NCBI GenBank assembly: GCA_900318885.1
Contig: ONMN01000013.1
Coordinates: forward strand, 43,435-107,434
DNA length: 64,000 nt
Direction of reading: 5' to 3'
From: an uncultured Prevotellaceae bacterium
GTDB lineage: Bacteria; Bacteroidota; Bacteroidia; Bacteroidales; Bacteroidaceae
This document shows positions 7,976-18,600 of this stretch, piece after piece (the first letter of the stretch is position 1; each line of letters opens with the position of its first letter). The translations under genes and the position numbers were made by a program. The notes under the pieces were generated by a model that had not been told where the DNA came from, made no database searches, and was given only the letters and a program-made list of their open reading frames with translations.

Positions 7976-9016
7976 TCAAACTTCTTCGAACATCTTTTCT
8001 ATCAAACGCGGGACGGCGTAGCGGTCGCGGTCGGACTCAGGGAGCCAGAAGTAGCCTTCCGGGAGCGTTGGGCGCTCGGCAGGTTGCCAGAGCCAGAAGT
8101 CGGCATAGAGCACGCGGTGGGTGAGGACGTGTTTCACCCCTTGGCGCAACAAAATTGCGCCACACCCGACCGGTGTGCCGGTAGCGCAGTCAGCCGGCAG
8201 GGTGTCTGTCAGCAGGGGTTCGTAGAGCCCTTGCCAGATGTCGCCGGCAGGACGACGGCGGAGGGCCGTCTCGCCCTTATACCTTATATATATATAAATA
8301 AGGTGTCGCTCTTTGATTTTCAGCGTCTTTTGCTTGACGGGCAGTTCGGCCGTACGACCCTCGCGGAAGGCAACGCAGGAGTCCTGCAGCGGGCACTGCA
8401 GGCACAGTGGCTTTGCGGGGGTGCATTGAATGGCACCAAAGTCCATCAGGGCTTGGTTGTAGGCCGCCGATGGCGGCAATTGAAAATTGAAAGGTGAAAG
8501 TTGAGAGTTATTTGAAGGCAGTAGCTCTTGGGCCAGTGCCTGAAATTCCTTCTTGCCCTCGGTAGTGTTGATGGGTGTTGAGATGCCGTAATGGCGGGCA
8601 AGGACGCGATAGACGTTGCCGTCGACAACGGCTGCGGGCAGTCCGAAGGCAAAGCTGCCGATAGCAGCGGCGGTGTAGTCGCCAATGCCCTTGAGGGAGA
8701 GGAGGTCTTTGATGGTGGTAGGGAAACCGCCGAGTGCGGACACTTGCTTGGCAGCTGCGTGGAGGTTGCGGGCGCGGCTGTAGTAGCCTAAACCTTGCCA
8801 TTCACGCAGCACTTCGTCCTCAGAGGCGGCAGCGAGTGCGTCGACTGTCGGCCAACGCCGCATAAAGCGCTCCCAATAGGGCAACCCTTGGTCGATACGT
8901 GTCTGTTGAAGGATGATTTCCGACAACCAAATGGCGTAGGGGTCACGAGTCTCGCGCCAAGGCAAGGCTCGTCCGTTTTCCCGGAACCACTGCAGTAAGG
9001 TTGTCGCAAACGTCAT
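7976..9016 (-). CDS. mutY: A/G-specific adenine DNA glycosylase
   Basis: MutY removes adenine mispaired with 8-oxoguanine. The 346 residues show SEIILQQTR with the catalytic Glu (about 33), the helix-hairpin-helix LKGIGDYTAAA (about 108-118), catalytic D132 in VVDGNVYRV, and four iron-sulfur cysteines spaced C-x6-C-x2-C-x5-C (C198, C205, C208, C214). The C-terminal NUDIX-like domain contains GDIWQGLYE. Residues about 168-182, between the glycosylase core and the FeS loop, are foreign in character and encoded by a heptamer array (8478-8505). The gene also holds an AT-rich palindrome at 8281-8304. It overlaps the upstream peptidase gene by 1 bp (TAATG), so it is the second gene of that operon. 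Confidence 0.93.
   Translation of the reverse strand: MTFATTLLQWFRENGRALPWRETRDPYAIWLSEIILQQTRIDQGLPYWERFMRRWPTVDALAAASEDEVLREWQGLGYYSRARNLHAAAKQVSALGGFPTTIKDLLSLKGIGDYTAAAIGSFAFGLPAAVVDGNVYRVLARHYGISTPINTTEGKKEFQALAQELLPSNNSQLSPFNFQLPPSAAYNQALMDFGAIQCTPAKPLCLQCPLQDSCVAFREGRTAELPVKQKTLKIKERHLIYIYIRYKGETALRRRPAGDIWQGLYEPLLTDTLPADCATGTPVGCGAILLRQGVKHVLTHRVLYADFWLWQPAERPTLPEGYFWLPESDRDRYAVPRLIEKMFEEV
8281..8304. repeat. AT-rich palindrome ACCTTAT...ATAAGGT in mutY
   Basis: The perfect 7-bp arms ACCTTAT (8281-8287) and ATAAGGT (8298-8304) flank an AT run, in an otherwise GC-balanced gene. Related sites occur at 33803, 39926, 50553 and 56378. Confidence 0.75.
8478..8505. repeat. Heptamer array, 4 units, in frame in mutY
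   Basis: The units are AATTGAA, AATTGAA, AGGTGAA and AGTTGAG, with a decayed fifth unit after them. Read on the minus strand it encodes a Ser/Asn/Gln/Phe-rich insert in MutY. Confidence 0.8.
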
Positions 9017-10308
9017 TATCTCTTTTTCTTTTTGGATTTTTTTGCGGGCTTGGCTTTTTGGGGCTTCCTAGCCGTATTGGCCTTTTTCGCCGTGTTGGTC
9101 TTCTTCGCTACCTTGGCAATTCTGACTTCTTTAGCCCCTACCACTTCCGTATCTCCGCAGAGCACCTTGCAGACGCGGTCTTGGAAGGCGCGACCCGGGC
9201 CATTGCTCAAGATGCCTTGATTGATGATTGCGAAACAAAGCTGATGGCCGTTGGGAGCCGTGCAGTAGCCTGCCAGCGACGTGATACCCGTCACGGTGCC
9301 AGTCTTGGCTCGCACATTACCTTCGGCAGCCGTATTGATCATTCGTTTCTTCAGCGTTCCGTCGACGCCCGCAATGGGCAGCGCCTCGCTCAGTGCCTTG
9401 TAGATAGACGGCGTATTCCAGGCGTGACGCAACAGCTTGGTCAGCAGTTCGGCCGTCACGTAGTCGTAAAGCGACAGTCCCGAACCGTCGGCAATGCGGT
9501 AGTTGTCAGCGTTGAGCCCCAGTCGGCTAATGAGCTTCTTGGTCACCGTGCGGGCGTCAATGGCTCTGGCCGGACGACGTCCCGTAGAAGCTGCCGTCTG
9601 GTAGAACATCGACTCTGCGTAGAAGTTGTCGCTATCCTTCATCATACGCTGCAGCACCTGCTTGATGCTGTGACAGCAAACGTCAATCATCTTTGCCTGA
9701 GCGGGTTTGCGACCCTGCATCAGGGAGACCTTTTCGAGGTTGATACCCAGACGGGCAATCTCCTCAGCCAGTGTGGAGGTGAAGTTGTCCTTGCGACCTA
9801 TCGTCAGCGGTATGAGCATCGGGTTCTCATCGTCCCAACACCAGCCTTCACCGTAGTCCAGCGACTCTTTCATCGAACGGTCGGCAACGATGAGGCCGCG
9901 AATGCTGTCAACACCCAGTTGGCGGATGCTGGAAGCCAGCGTGATGACGTCTGCCTGGGTAATCATGGGGTCGAAACCGCCCACGCAGTAGATGTTCCCT
10001 ACGAGTGTGCGACCCTGAATCGAGCCCGTATAGTACAGCGCTGTCTGGTATTCGTAGTTAGGTCCCAGAGCGTCGAGCGCGGTAATGCTGGTGACGAGTT
10101 TCATACATGATGCCGGACGCAGCATCTGTCGGTGGTTGTACGTATAAAGCGTTGAGTCGGCCGTGAGGTCGTAAACCATCAAGCCCACCTGCGAGGTTTC
10201 AAACAAAGGGTCTTCGAGCAGCGAATCAAGTCGAAAACGAAGGCTGTCCTGTGCCATTGCGACAGCAGAAAGCCCAAATATCACGAGTGAAAACAAATAT
10301 TTTTTCAT
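9016..10308 (-). CDS. dacB: D-alanyl-D-alanine carboxypeptidase/endopeptidase (PBP4, S13 family)
   Basis: This 430-residue exported enzyme trims peptidoglycan peptides in the periplasm. A signal peptide (to about residue 20, AMAQ) is followed by the penicillin-binding motifs in S13 order: SxxK as SCMK (S67, K70), SxN as SDN (about 234) and KTG as AKTGT near residue 340. The last 30 residues are a Lys-rich basic tail (KKTNTAKKANTARK and more), which is not part of the catalytic fold. I start at the ATG at 10308, because the alternative ATG at 10320 would overlap the -7 box (10318-10325). It overlaps mutY by 1 bp and is divergent from nadB. Confidence 0.9.
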   Translation of the reverse strand: MKKYLFSLVIFGLSAVAMAQDSLRFRLDSLLEDPLFETSQVGLMVYDLTADSTLYTYNHRQMLRPASCMKLVTSITALDALGPNYEYQTALYYTGSIQGRTLVGNIYCVGGFDPMITQADVITLASSIRQLGVDSIRGLIVADRSMKESLDYGEGWCWDDENPMLIPLTIGRKDNFTSTLAEEIARLGINLEKVSLMQGRKPAQAKMIDVCCHSIKQVLQRMMKDSDNFYAESMFYQTAASTGRRPARAIDARTVTKKLISRLGLNADNYRIADGSGLSLYDYVTAELLTKLLRHAWNTPSIYKALSEALPIAGVDGTLKKRMINTAAEGNVRAKTGTVTGITSLAGYCTAPNGHQLCFAIINQGILSNGPGRAFQDRVCKVLCGDTEVVGAKEVRIAKVAKKTNTAKKANTARKPQKAKPAKKSKKKKR

Positions 10309-10317
10309 AATTGCGTG

Positions 10318-10325
10318 CAAAGGTA
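10318..10325 (-). promoter_or_regulatory. -7 box (TACCTTTG) of dacB-mutY
   Basis: Minus-strand TAnnTTTG match ending 9 bp from the ATG at 10308. It rules out the longer dacB start and implies a very short leader. Confidence 0.65.
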
Positions 10326-10337
10326 CGATTTTTTTCG

Positions 10338-10345
10338 TATCTTTG
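10338..10345 (+). promoter_or_regulatory. -7 box (TATCTTTG) of nadB
   Basis: Plus-strand TAnnTTTG match 20 bp upstream of the nadB ATG (10366). It rules out the upstream in-frame ATG at 10315. Confidence 0.7.
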
Positions 10346-10365
10346 CAACGTTAATTCGTAAAAAT

Positions 10366-11952
10366 ATGGTTTACAAGTACGATTTCCTCGTTATCGGTGC
10401 CGGTGTAGCAGGTATGAGTTACGCCCTGAAAGTGGCCCGTGAGAAGAAGGGCACAGTGTGTATCATCTGTAAGGCCGGGCTGGACGAAGCCAACACGTCG
10501 TTTGCCCAAGGCGGTGTGGCCAGTGTGACTAATCTGGAGTTGGACAATTTCGACAAACACATCGAAGATACGATGATAGCCGGTGACTATATCAGCGACC
10601 GTGCTGCCGTCGAACAAGTGGTACGCAATGCTCCTGCGCAGATTCAGGAAATGGTGGAGTGGGGCGTCAACTTTGATCGCAAGGAAGACGGTAAGTTCGA
10701 CCTTCATCGTGAGGGCGGCCATTCGGAGTTCCGCATTCTGCACCATGCCGACGACACAGGAGCAGAGATTCAGCGCGGATTGATGGAGGCCATTCGCAAT
10801 AATCCCGATATCGAGGTGAAAGAGAACCATTTCGCCGTGGAGATTATCACGCAGCACCATCTGGGTGTCCGTGTGACGCGCCGTTCGCCGAATATCCAGT
10901 GTTACGGAGCCTACGTGCTCAATCCGATTACCGAGAAAGTCGACACCTACCTGTCGAAAGTCACCGTCATGTGTACGGGCGGTTGCGGTGCCGTCTATCT
11001 GACGACGTCGAATCCCGTCATTGCTACGGGCGACGGTATCGCTATGGTCTATCGCGCCAAAGGCACGGTGGCCGATATGGAGTTTGTGCAGTTCCACCCG
11101 ACGGTGCTGCATAATCCCAAGGAGACGCATCCCGCCTACCTCATCACTGAGGCTATGCGCGGCTATGGCGGTATTCTGAAGTTGCCCAATGGCGAGACCT
11201 TTATGGAGAAATACGACGAGCGTCTGTCGCTGGCTCCGCGTGATATTGTGGCCCGTGCGATAGATAAGGAGATGAAGATTCACGGTTTGGACCATGTCTG
11301 TCTGGACGTCACCCATAAGGACCCTGCAGAAACGAAGCACCACTTCCCGAATATCTATCAGAAGTGTCTCAGCATTGGTATTGACATCACCACCGACTAT
11401 ATCCCCGTGCGCCCTGCTGCTCACTACATGTGCGGCGGTATCAAGGTCGACCTCAACGGACAGACGTCCATAGAACGTCTGTATGCATTGGGCGAGTGCT
11501 CGTGTACAGGACTGCACGGCGGTAACCGTCTGGCGTCGAATTCGCTTATCGAGGCCGTCGTCTATGCCGACGCTGCCGCCAAGGATTCGCTGCAGCATGT
11601 GGATTTGTACGACTGGAACGACAAGGTGCCAGAATGGAACGACGAAGGCACGATGACCAATGAGGAGAAGGTGCTCATTACGCAGAGTGTCCGCGAGGTG
11701 AACCAGATTATGTCCAACTACGTGGGTATCGTACGCAGCGACCTGCGCCTGCACCGTGCGTGGGACCGTTTGGATATGCTCTACGAAGAGACCGAGCGAC
11801 TCTTCAAGCGTGTAAAAGCCTCTCGCGACATCTGCGAACTGCGTAACATGATTAACGTTGGTTACCTCATCACTCGTTGGGCGTTAGAGCGCAAAGAGTG
11901 CCGAGGGTTGCACTTCACCACCGATTATCCGTTGCACGCCTACGACAAATAG
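10366..11952 (+). CDS. nadB: L-aspartate oxidase
   Basis: This 528-residue FAD enzyme oxidises L-aspartate to iminoaspartate, the first step of de novo NAD synthesis. It shows the N-terminal dinucleotide fold VIGAGVAGMS, the TSFAQGGVA segment, HREGGHSEFRI, EFVQFHPT, the catalytic-region ITEAMRGYGG and APRDIVARAI, and ARPAAHYMCGGI-like and GLHGGNRLASNSL motifs of the fumarate reductase/NadB family. The helical C-terminal domain is complete. The start is set by the -7 box at 10338-10345. No nadA or nadC lies in the window. Confidence 0.93.
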   Translation: MVYKYDFLVIGAGVAGMSYALKVAREKKGTVCIICKAGLDEANTSFAQGGVASVTNLELDNFDKHIEDTMIAGDYISDRAAVEQVVRNAPAQIQEMVEWGVNFDRKEDGKFDLHREGGHSEFRILHHADDTGAEIQRGLMEAIRNNPDIEVKENHFAVEIITQHHLGVRVTRRSPNIQCYGAYVLNPITEKVDTYLSKVTVMCTGGCGAVYLTTSNPVIATGDGIAMVYRAKGTVADMEFVQFHPTVLHNPKETHPAYLITEAMRGYGGILKLPNGETFMEKYDERLSLAPRDIVARAIDKEMKIHGLDHVCLDVTHKDPAETKHHFPNIYQKCLSIGIDITTDYIPVRPAAHYMCGGIKVDLNGQTSIERLYALGECSCTGLHGGNRLASNSLIEAVVYADAAAKDSLQHVDLYDWNDKVPEWNDEGTMTNEEKVLITQSVREVNQIMSNYVGIVRSDLRLHRAWDRLDMLYEETERLFKRVKASRDICELRNMINVGYLITRWALERKECRGLHFTTDYPLHAYDK

Positions 11953-11973
11953 GACTCAACTTTCGTGAGTCCT
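11951..11973. terminator. Hairpin between convergent nadB and membrane-protein genes
   Basis: This is a perfect 8-bp stem AGGACTCA/TGAGTCCT with a 7-nt loop. It overlaps the nadB stop and encodes the last residues of the opposite gene. The T-tract is weak, so it may act as a bidirectional terminator or only protect 3' ends. Confidence 0.45.
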
Positions 11974-12642
11974 GTTTGCCTGTCTGCGAAGCATGAACAA
12001 CGCTATCACGCCTGCCAATACGTTGGCGACGAAGGTGGCAGCTATCAGCAACAAGACGACAATAAGTCCGCTCAGGGCCGAAACCCCTCCTAACAACATA
12101 CCGGCATACAGCATCGGCATGACCATTACCAGGGGTTGAGCCATCAGTCTTACTTGAGGTAATAAACTCTCATGCGTCATCTGCTTTTGAGCCATTGGGT
12201 TATGCAGGTTGCGCATGTAGTTTACTATGGTCTGAATCATCGCAGCTGTCAGACAGGCCATCAACACCGAATATACAGACAGGAAGGCACTCAGCGGCAG
12301 GCATAGCATCGCACTGCCTCCAACCACAATACAGCCTACGAGCATTGCAGCACTGACGGGCCACAACAGCCTTTTCCATATAGACTGTGTCGGATACAGA
12401 CACCAGCAGATGGACAAAAACAATACCAGAAGTATCCAAAGCAGATAAGGCCACCAAGTATGCTCCTGATATACCAGCCACACGACGGCAACTACGGCAG
12501 CCATTTGTGCTACTGTCGCTCCGAAGATGACTAATATACGTCGCAGCATTTTCCCGTCGAAGAAGGCAAGTACAATCGCTGCTATAATCACTAAGATTGC
12601 TACCAGGGCTGCGCCCCATAAAGAAATTTCAGATACAAACAT
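11956..12642 (-). CDS. Inner-membrane protein, possibly FetB/UPF0014-like
   Basis: This 228-residue protein has about six to seven hydrophobic helices. The part from about residue 135 on (IVNYMRNLHNP, LPQVRLMAQPLVMVMPMLYAGMLLGGVSAL) has the helix pattern and GMLLGG/MxxG-type turn seen in UPF0014 (FetB) metal-exporter permeases. The similarity is weak, and the usual ATPase partner (FetA) is not adjacent. It starts 10 bp after the sprA stop, so it is the last gene of the ruvA-sprA transcription unit. Treat the function as unknown. Confidence 0.6.
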   Translation of the reverse strand: MFVSEISLWGAALVAILVIIAAIVLAFFDGKMLRRILVIFGATVAQMAAVVAVVWLVYQEHTWWPYLLWILLVLFLSICWCLYPTQSIWKRLLWPVSAAMLVGCIVVGGSAMLCLPLSAFLSVYSVLMACLTAAMIQTIVNYMRNLHNPMAQKQMTHESLLPQVRLMAQPLVMVMPMLYAGMLLGGVSALSGLIVVLLLIAATFVANVLAGVIALFMLRRQANRTHES

Positions 12643-12652
12643 TTTTTCAATA

Positions 12653-15600
12653 TTATCGCGTAAGTGAGAACTTCATAGAAAGACCGAAGTCGCGCGTCGT
12701 CGTAGGATACGAGCTGCTGGAGAGCAACGGAGTGTTGGTCTGACGCTCGTAGTAGAACGACATCGTGAGCAGACGGGACAGCGTGTAGTCGGCCATGAAG
12801 GAAATCTTCAGTGCGGAGTTACCGCTGGAGGCTGACGAGGTGCGCGAGGCAATGTCGCGAGTGATGGCTGCCTGGTCGCGGAAGGTAACGTCGAGGCGCA
12901 TGTTGAGGTCTTGATTGATGCCAGACTTCTTTCCTGTAGTCGAACTGCTGGACGCATTTTTGTTTTTCTTGTTGCCACTTTGTGCCTTCTTGATTTTACG
13001 CGAGGTGCCACTGCCGAAGAGTTTGAAATCGCTGATTTTATAACCCAAGCCGATAACCCAGTCGTTCGAGCGGCCTTCGTTGATTTGGACGCTGGTCGTC
13101 GAGAGCGACAGCGTGCGCGTCTTGCGGTATTCGGCCTTCAGCGTCAGTCCCGAATTCAGCGTAGCGTCGAAACCGAAGAGTGGTGCGAACGACTCGTTGA
13201 TGCTTACCGTCGGCACGCTCCATCCGAGTAGCGAGGGAGTCTTCGTGTCGCTGGTGTAGGAACCGACGGAATAAACCGACTTGTAAGAGTGGTTGAGATT
13301 GAACGACTTGAAGTGTTCGCTGAACCAATGGAGCTTGGCGAGACCAGCATAGCGGAACGTCCAGTTTGGCAACAGACGAGTGAGGGCAGGGAAGAAGTCG
13401 AGGTTGCCGCCTCCGCTCCATGTGTAGCTGTCGAGGAAGGCAGGAATCATCACTGCCGCAGAATACTGGCTGACCTCCTGACCATATTGGGCAGCGGCAC
13501 GTGCCTGGAATTCGGGCAGTGCGTCGCAGAAACGTTCAAAGGCCTTCGACGGGTAGCCGTTGTTGGCGTCGCCCATACTCTCGAATGCTGACGACAGCGA
13601 GATGGTCGTCATCGTGAACGTGCCGCTCTGGGTCGTTGGGTAGCTCTGATACTGATATTGGATGCTGCGGGCACGAGACTCGGTGCGCGAGGCGTTGAGG
13701 TCAATCTTCAGGTCGCGTACAGGTTCCAGGGTGGCGCGCAGTTGCAGGTCGGTCGTCAGATTGGTGGCAGCAGGCGACGAGATGCTGTCGTTGAGCCATC
13801 CGTTTTCGTGTGCCTTATCGATGAACGAATCGTCAACCATACCGAATGCAAAGCCCAGACCAGGAGCCAGGACACCGCCTACGTTCTTTTGTCCGAAGGC
13901 GTCGCCCACCTTGGGCATATAGCCTGACATGGACATTGAGTACTGGTTGCGATAGGAGATGCCGATGCTGCGAACCATCATCAGGAAGCGTGCTATCGAC
14001 TGTGTGGGCTTATACCACCATTGATTCTCCGTAGGCGGCTTGGGGGTCACAGAGACGCTGATGGTGACAGAGTCGAGGTTCTTGACAAGAATCTTGTTCT
14101 GGTCGACAACCTTGTATTTTATCGGATACGAACGGCCTTCCTTTGTCTTAGCCGTCACGATGAGGCGCTTCGACTTCTTGTTGTGGGCAATGGTGAACGT
14201 CGTGTCAGTACGCAGCGTCAACTCTTTCTGGAAGGTGTTCTTGTTTTTGGGAAGAGCCTTTTCTTCCTTGGTAGGTCCGTCTGGCTTGTTGGGATCGTTA
14301 GGCTTGTTGGGCTCGTTAGACTTCTTGGAGTCGGCGGCCTTTTTGTCCTTAGTAGTCTTTTTATCCTTTTTGGTATCCTTGGGTATTGCCTTCTTGAAAC
14401 GATCGTTGGTTTTCTTCAGGAAGGGGAAGTGGTTGTAGAGTGTCTCAAGATTCAGGGTACCGTTGATGTTCAGCTGACGGTTGTTGGCAATGGTGTTACC
14501 CAAGTCAACACCCTTCTCTGTGACGGTACCGCGCTGCCAGTTGTAAGTGGCATTATAGCTGGCGTCGGCATTGATCCAGTCGAAGATGGGCAGCTTGTTC
14601 AGCGGCACTTGATAGGAGGCCGTAAACGTCTGTCGGTAGTTCAGCGGTGAGCCGAAATGCTTGATGCTATGCCATACGGAATCCTTCCACGCAGAGTAGC
14701 GGTCAGGATAGAGATCCTTGTTGATGGGCAGGTCGCTGTCGGGTTCCTCGATTTCGGCCTGTGTGCCCGACTGGAAGTTCATGTGCAGGTTCTTCGTCAG
14801 GTCCCAACGCAGCGTGAAGTCGCGATTCCAGAGGAACGACGAGGCCCACGTCACAGGCAGCTGCGATCCTGAGAGATTGTCCATGTCGCGCTCCTGCATT
14901 TCATAATAGGTGCGCCGTATCTCGGTGTTGAATCCGATGTTCTGTGGCAGGTAGTTCAGGCCAAAAGCCTTGGGGAATGCCATCCATTTCGACTTCGACT
15001 TGGAATTCTTGAACGGTTCCCACGTTTTATAAACAGGCGTGTAGGTGTAACTGAACGAGCCGTGCCATTCGTCGTCGCGTTCGTAAACTGTCGTCTCACC
15101 GGAGTTCTGCGTGTGGCGGTGACTGTACGAGAACGAGAAGTTTGCTGGGTCGTAGGGCATCGGGTGACGTTTGGTCTTGACGCCAACACGCACGTTCGAC
15201 AGCGAGAAGTTGGTGGTCTTCGACTTCCTGACGGCTATCGACTCAATGCTGTCACGCTCGTGAGTATCCATTGCGTCCAGTGCTTCGTCCAATTCCAGGT
15301 CGGTGTCCAGCGGGTTGTATTTCGGACGGCTCTCCTCTTGGGTAATGCTATAGTAGATAGGTGCCGTGACGTTCATCTTGTCGGGGAAGAATTTTCCCAG
15401 TTCGAAGTTGGTGGTCAGCGAGTAGGTCTTGTAGTCGTCCGTACGGCGCTGGGAGATACCTTCCTCGAGTCCGCCGAAGCCCTCGGTGATGATTTTACCC
15501 GTCAGATTGACGTTACCGACGTCCGACAGTTGGACATTCAGGTTACCCGATGCGGCCCAACCGCCATTGTTGTTGACTTCCTGCAGGCGTAGTTCGTTGA

Positions 15601-18600
15601 CCCACACCTCGCCCGACTTGAGGCCTCCGGCAATATTACGTACACCAATCATCATCGTCTTCACTTCACCCAACGACGGGTTACCGAGAATGGTGATGCG
15701 GTTGTTGGCATTGTCGGGGTCGTAGTCGCTGAACTCGGTCGTGTAGCTGGCAGTACCATGCGCACGAGCCCTGTTACGGGCCTTCTTCAGATTGGTCAGT
15801 TTCGAGAGGTCGATATCGAGCATATTCTCCTTCGGCCATACGGTACGACAGTCGTCGAGGTTGTATTTGTTGTAGTCGTTGCGGTCGGGCGTCAATTTCA
15901 GCGGGATGAGATATTCGTAGTAGTTGTTGCGGTAGTCGCTACCGAAACGGACGAATACTGCCAACTGATCATCCTGCAGCGAGGTCTCGTCGTTGATGAG
16001 GTGGTTGGCGTGGACGAACATCTGGATATGCTTGTAGCGGCGCAGGTCGAGCGTCGTGTTACGGTAGATGGCTTTCGACTCGTCCTTCGACAGGTTCTTG
16101 ACCATCAGACACAGTGCCTGCTCGTTGGCCTCGGTCAACTGGGGCTGCGAGGGGTCGGTGACGCGCGAGATGCCCGGAGGCAATACGTAGTTGACGGGTT
16201 CGCGGTCGTTGTTCTCCTCAATATTGACAGGGCTGACCTCCAACTGACCGCTGTTGCTGGTACCAGTCAGCTGCTGGTTGTAGAGACGCCACTCGCCACG
16301 CACGAGGTCCAGTGAACCGAAGCGCAGCACGATGGGTTTCTGGAACTGTGTGAGGAACATACGCATGAAGCGGATGCTGGTGAAGTCGCTGATGCCTCCC
16401 ACGCGGTCGTCGTAGCGGTTCAGTGGAATACGGAACTTATACCACCTGACCTGCTCCTTCTTGCCATTACGCAAGGATGCCGTGTAGTCGTGGGTTTCGG
16501 TAATGTAGTTACGGCCCACCTGCATATCCTCAGGGCGGATGCTGACCTTATACTGATAGTAGCGCTCGTACTCGTTCAGCGTATAGTCCTGGTTGATGTC
16601 CTCAACGTCGGGATATGTCTTGTACGACGTGTCGTAGCTCTCTGTCCGCTGATCGCTGTCAGGCGAGTTGCCCTGTGGCATATTGATGCGCTTGTAGCGG
16701 TCGAGAATGCTGGTCTGGCGCTGGTCAAAGTCAGAGCCTCGGAAGTAGTGGTAGTTGTCGTTGGCAGGGTCGTTGTTCCAGGCCGCCCGCACGCTGTCGT
16801 TGACGGTGACTTTGCTCAGGAAGTCGGCATAGGCGTCATACGAACGTTCCTGCTCGTCGTTCAGACCGTTCAGACCGACGTCCTGCAATGCACGTGAACC
16901 GCTGGTCGTCGCAAAGGCGTAGGTCTGTGTGGCCTGTACGGGTATGCGTCCCCATTGTGTTGTGACGAACGAATTGCTGCCGTCGACGGGCATACCGCTC
17001 TCGTAGAACTTCTTTCCGTCGTGCAATACGTCCTCGCTGACCTCACCCAGATTGATGTAGAGGTCGCCGCCATAGTCGGCAGCATCCTGCTGTTGCGAAC
17101 TGTAGATGAAGGGGTCGAGGAGCCAGAACTCAATATATTCGATGTTGGCCTGCTCGAAATCGTTGGTGTCCAGCTTACGCATCATGCCGCCCCAGTTCAT
17201 CAGTGGCAGATTCAGCGTACCGTCCATATTGACGTTGGTATTGAGGTTATACGGACCGCGTTCCTGCGGATAATAGGCAACATTGAGGATAGGCAGCGTT
17301 GATGTGGCACCGCTGTAGGTCGACTGGTCGCGGTTGGGGTATAGCTCGCTGACGTAAACGGCACGCACATAGTGGTTCGACAGCTGGTCGAGGTCGCTCT
17401 TGATATGGCTGGGGGTCAGCGACGACGAGCGGTAGGTGAACAGCGGGTCGATGTTGTACCACGAGAGCAGCGAACGGTGGTAGCCGCTCGTTACGGACTC
17501 CTTGTCGGCATGCTCTGGGAACAGCGAGGGTACGCTGGAGATGGTCCACGCCTTGGGTTCGCTGACGTCAATGAGACTCGTGGAACTCTCGAAGTCGTCA
17601 ATGTACGAGGCGTTGTCCTGTGTGCCGCTGGCCGTTCCGGCAATGAGTTGGGCAAATTCGCCCGTGAACGTAATCTGCGAGGGCTGTGTGCAGTGGAGTA
17701 GGGGAATCTTGTTGAGCATGCGGGTAAGCCACTGGCTCTCGGTCTTCCAGTTAATGTTTGCGCCCCAGAGGGTGTTCTTCAGCGGTTCTGAACCCATGAC
17801 GACTTTCGACGTCAGCGCCTGCTCGCTCAGGTGTTGCAACGTACCGCCAATCTGGAAGTCCTTCGAGAAGTCGTATTCCCAGTTGAAGCCGATCATCGTC
17901 TTGCGCTGCATACCATATTCCGTATTCGACTCCAGCGAGACATTGACGCTGGTACCTGCGTCGATAATGCTCTGATTGAGGATGGTCACCTCACCGGCAG
18001 AGTAGTCGACGCTATAGTCGGAACCTTCCGTCAGCGTGACACCACCTGCGGTGACGACGACCGAACCCTGAGGCACATTATAAGCGCCCAGCGAGATGAC
18101 GTTGGCTGCGGAGCCCTTAAACTGACCCACCAGCAGGAATTTGTCCTTGTTGGTCATCTGGCGCGCAGCAGTTCGCGTGGTGTCGTACAGCTCCTGGAAG
18201 GCGTATTTGTTGGCTACGTCTTCCGACACGCCGTTGCGTATCAGGAAGTTTTTCAGCGTCGTGCCGAAGGGCTCTGCCGACGGGAAGAACACACGGCCGT
18301 TGGCAATGGTGTAGCCCTCAACGTAGTCGAAATAGCCGTTGGGATGTACCTTATTGTTATTGTCGAGACGGTCGCAGCCCAGTCCGCGCAACAGGGTGAT
18401 GTCCTTCACCTCTGGTATATAAGAAAGGTACACGCCCGTGGTGTCGCTCTGGAACTTGATGTCGAGTCGGAACTTGGTCTTCTCAATGTTCGACGCCAGA
18501 TAATAGACGTTTTTCATCATCAGCGGCCAGTTGGCCTGCTGGGGATTGTTCGACGTGTTCTTCAGCGACTTCACGTAGAGTGCCTCACCGGCATTGTTGT

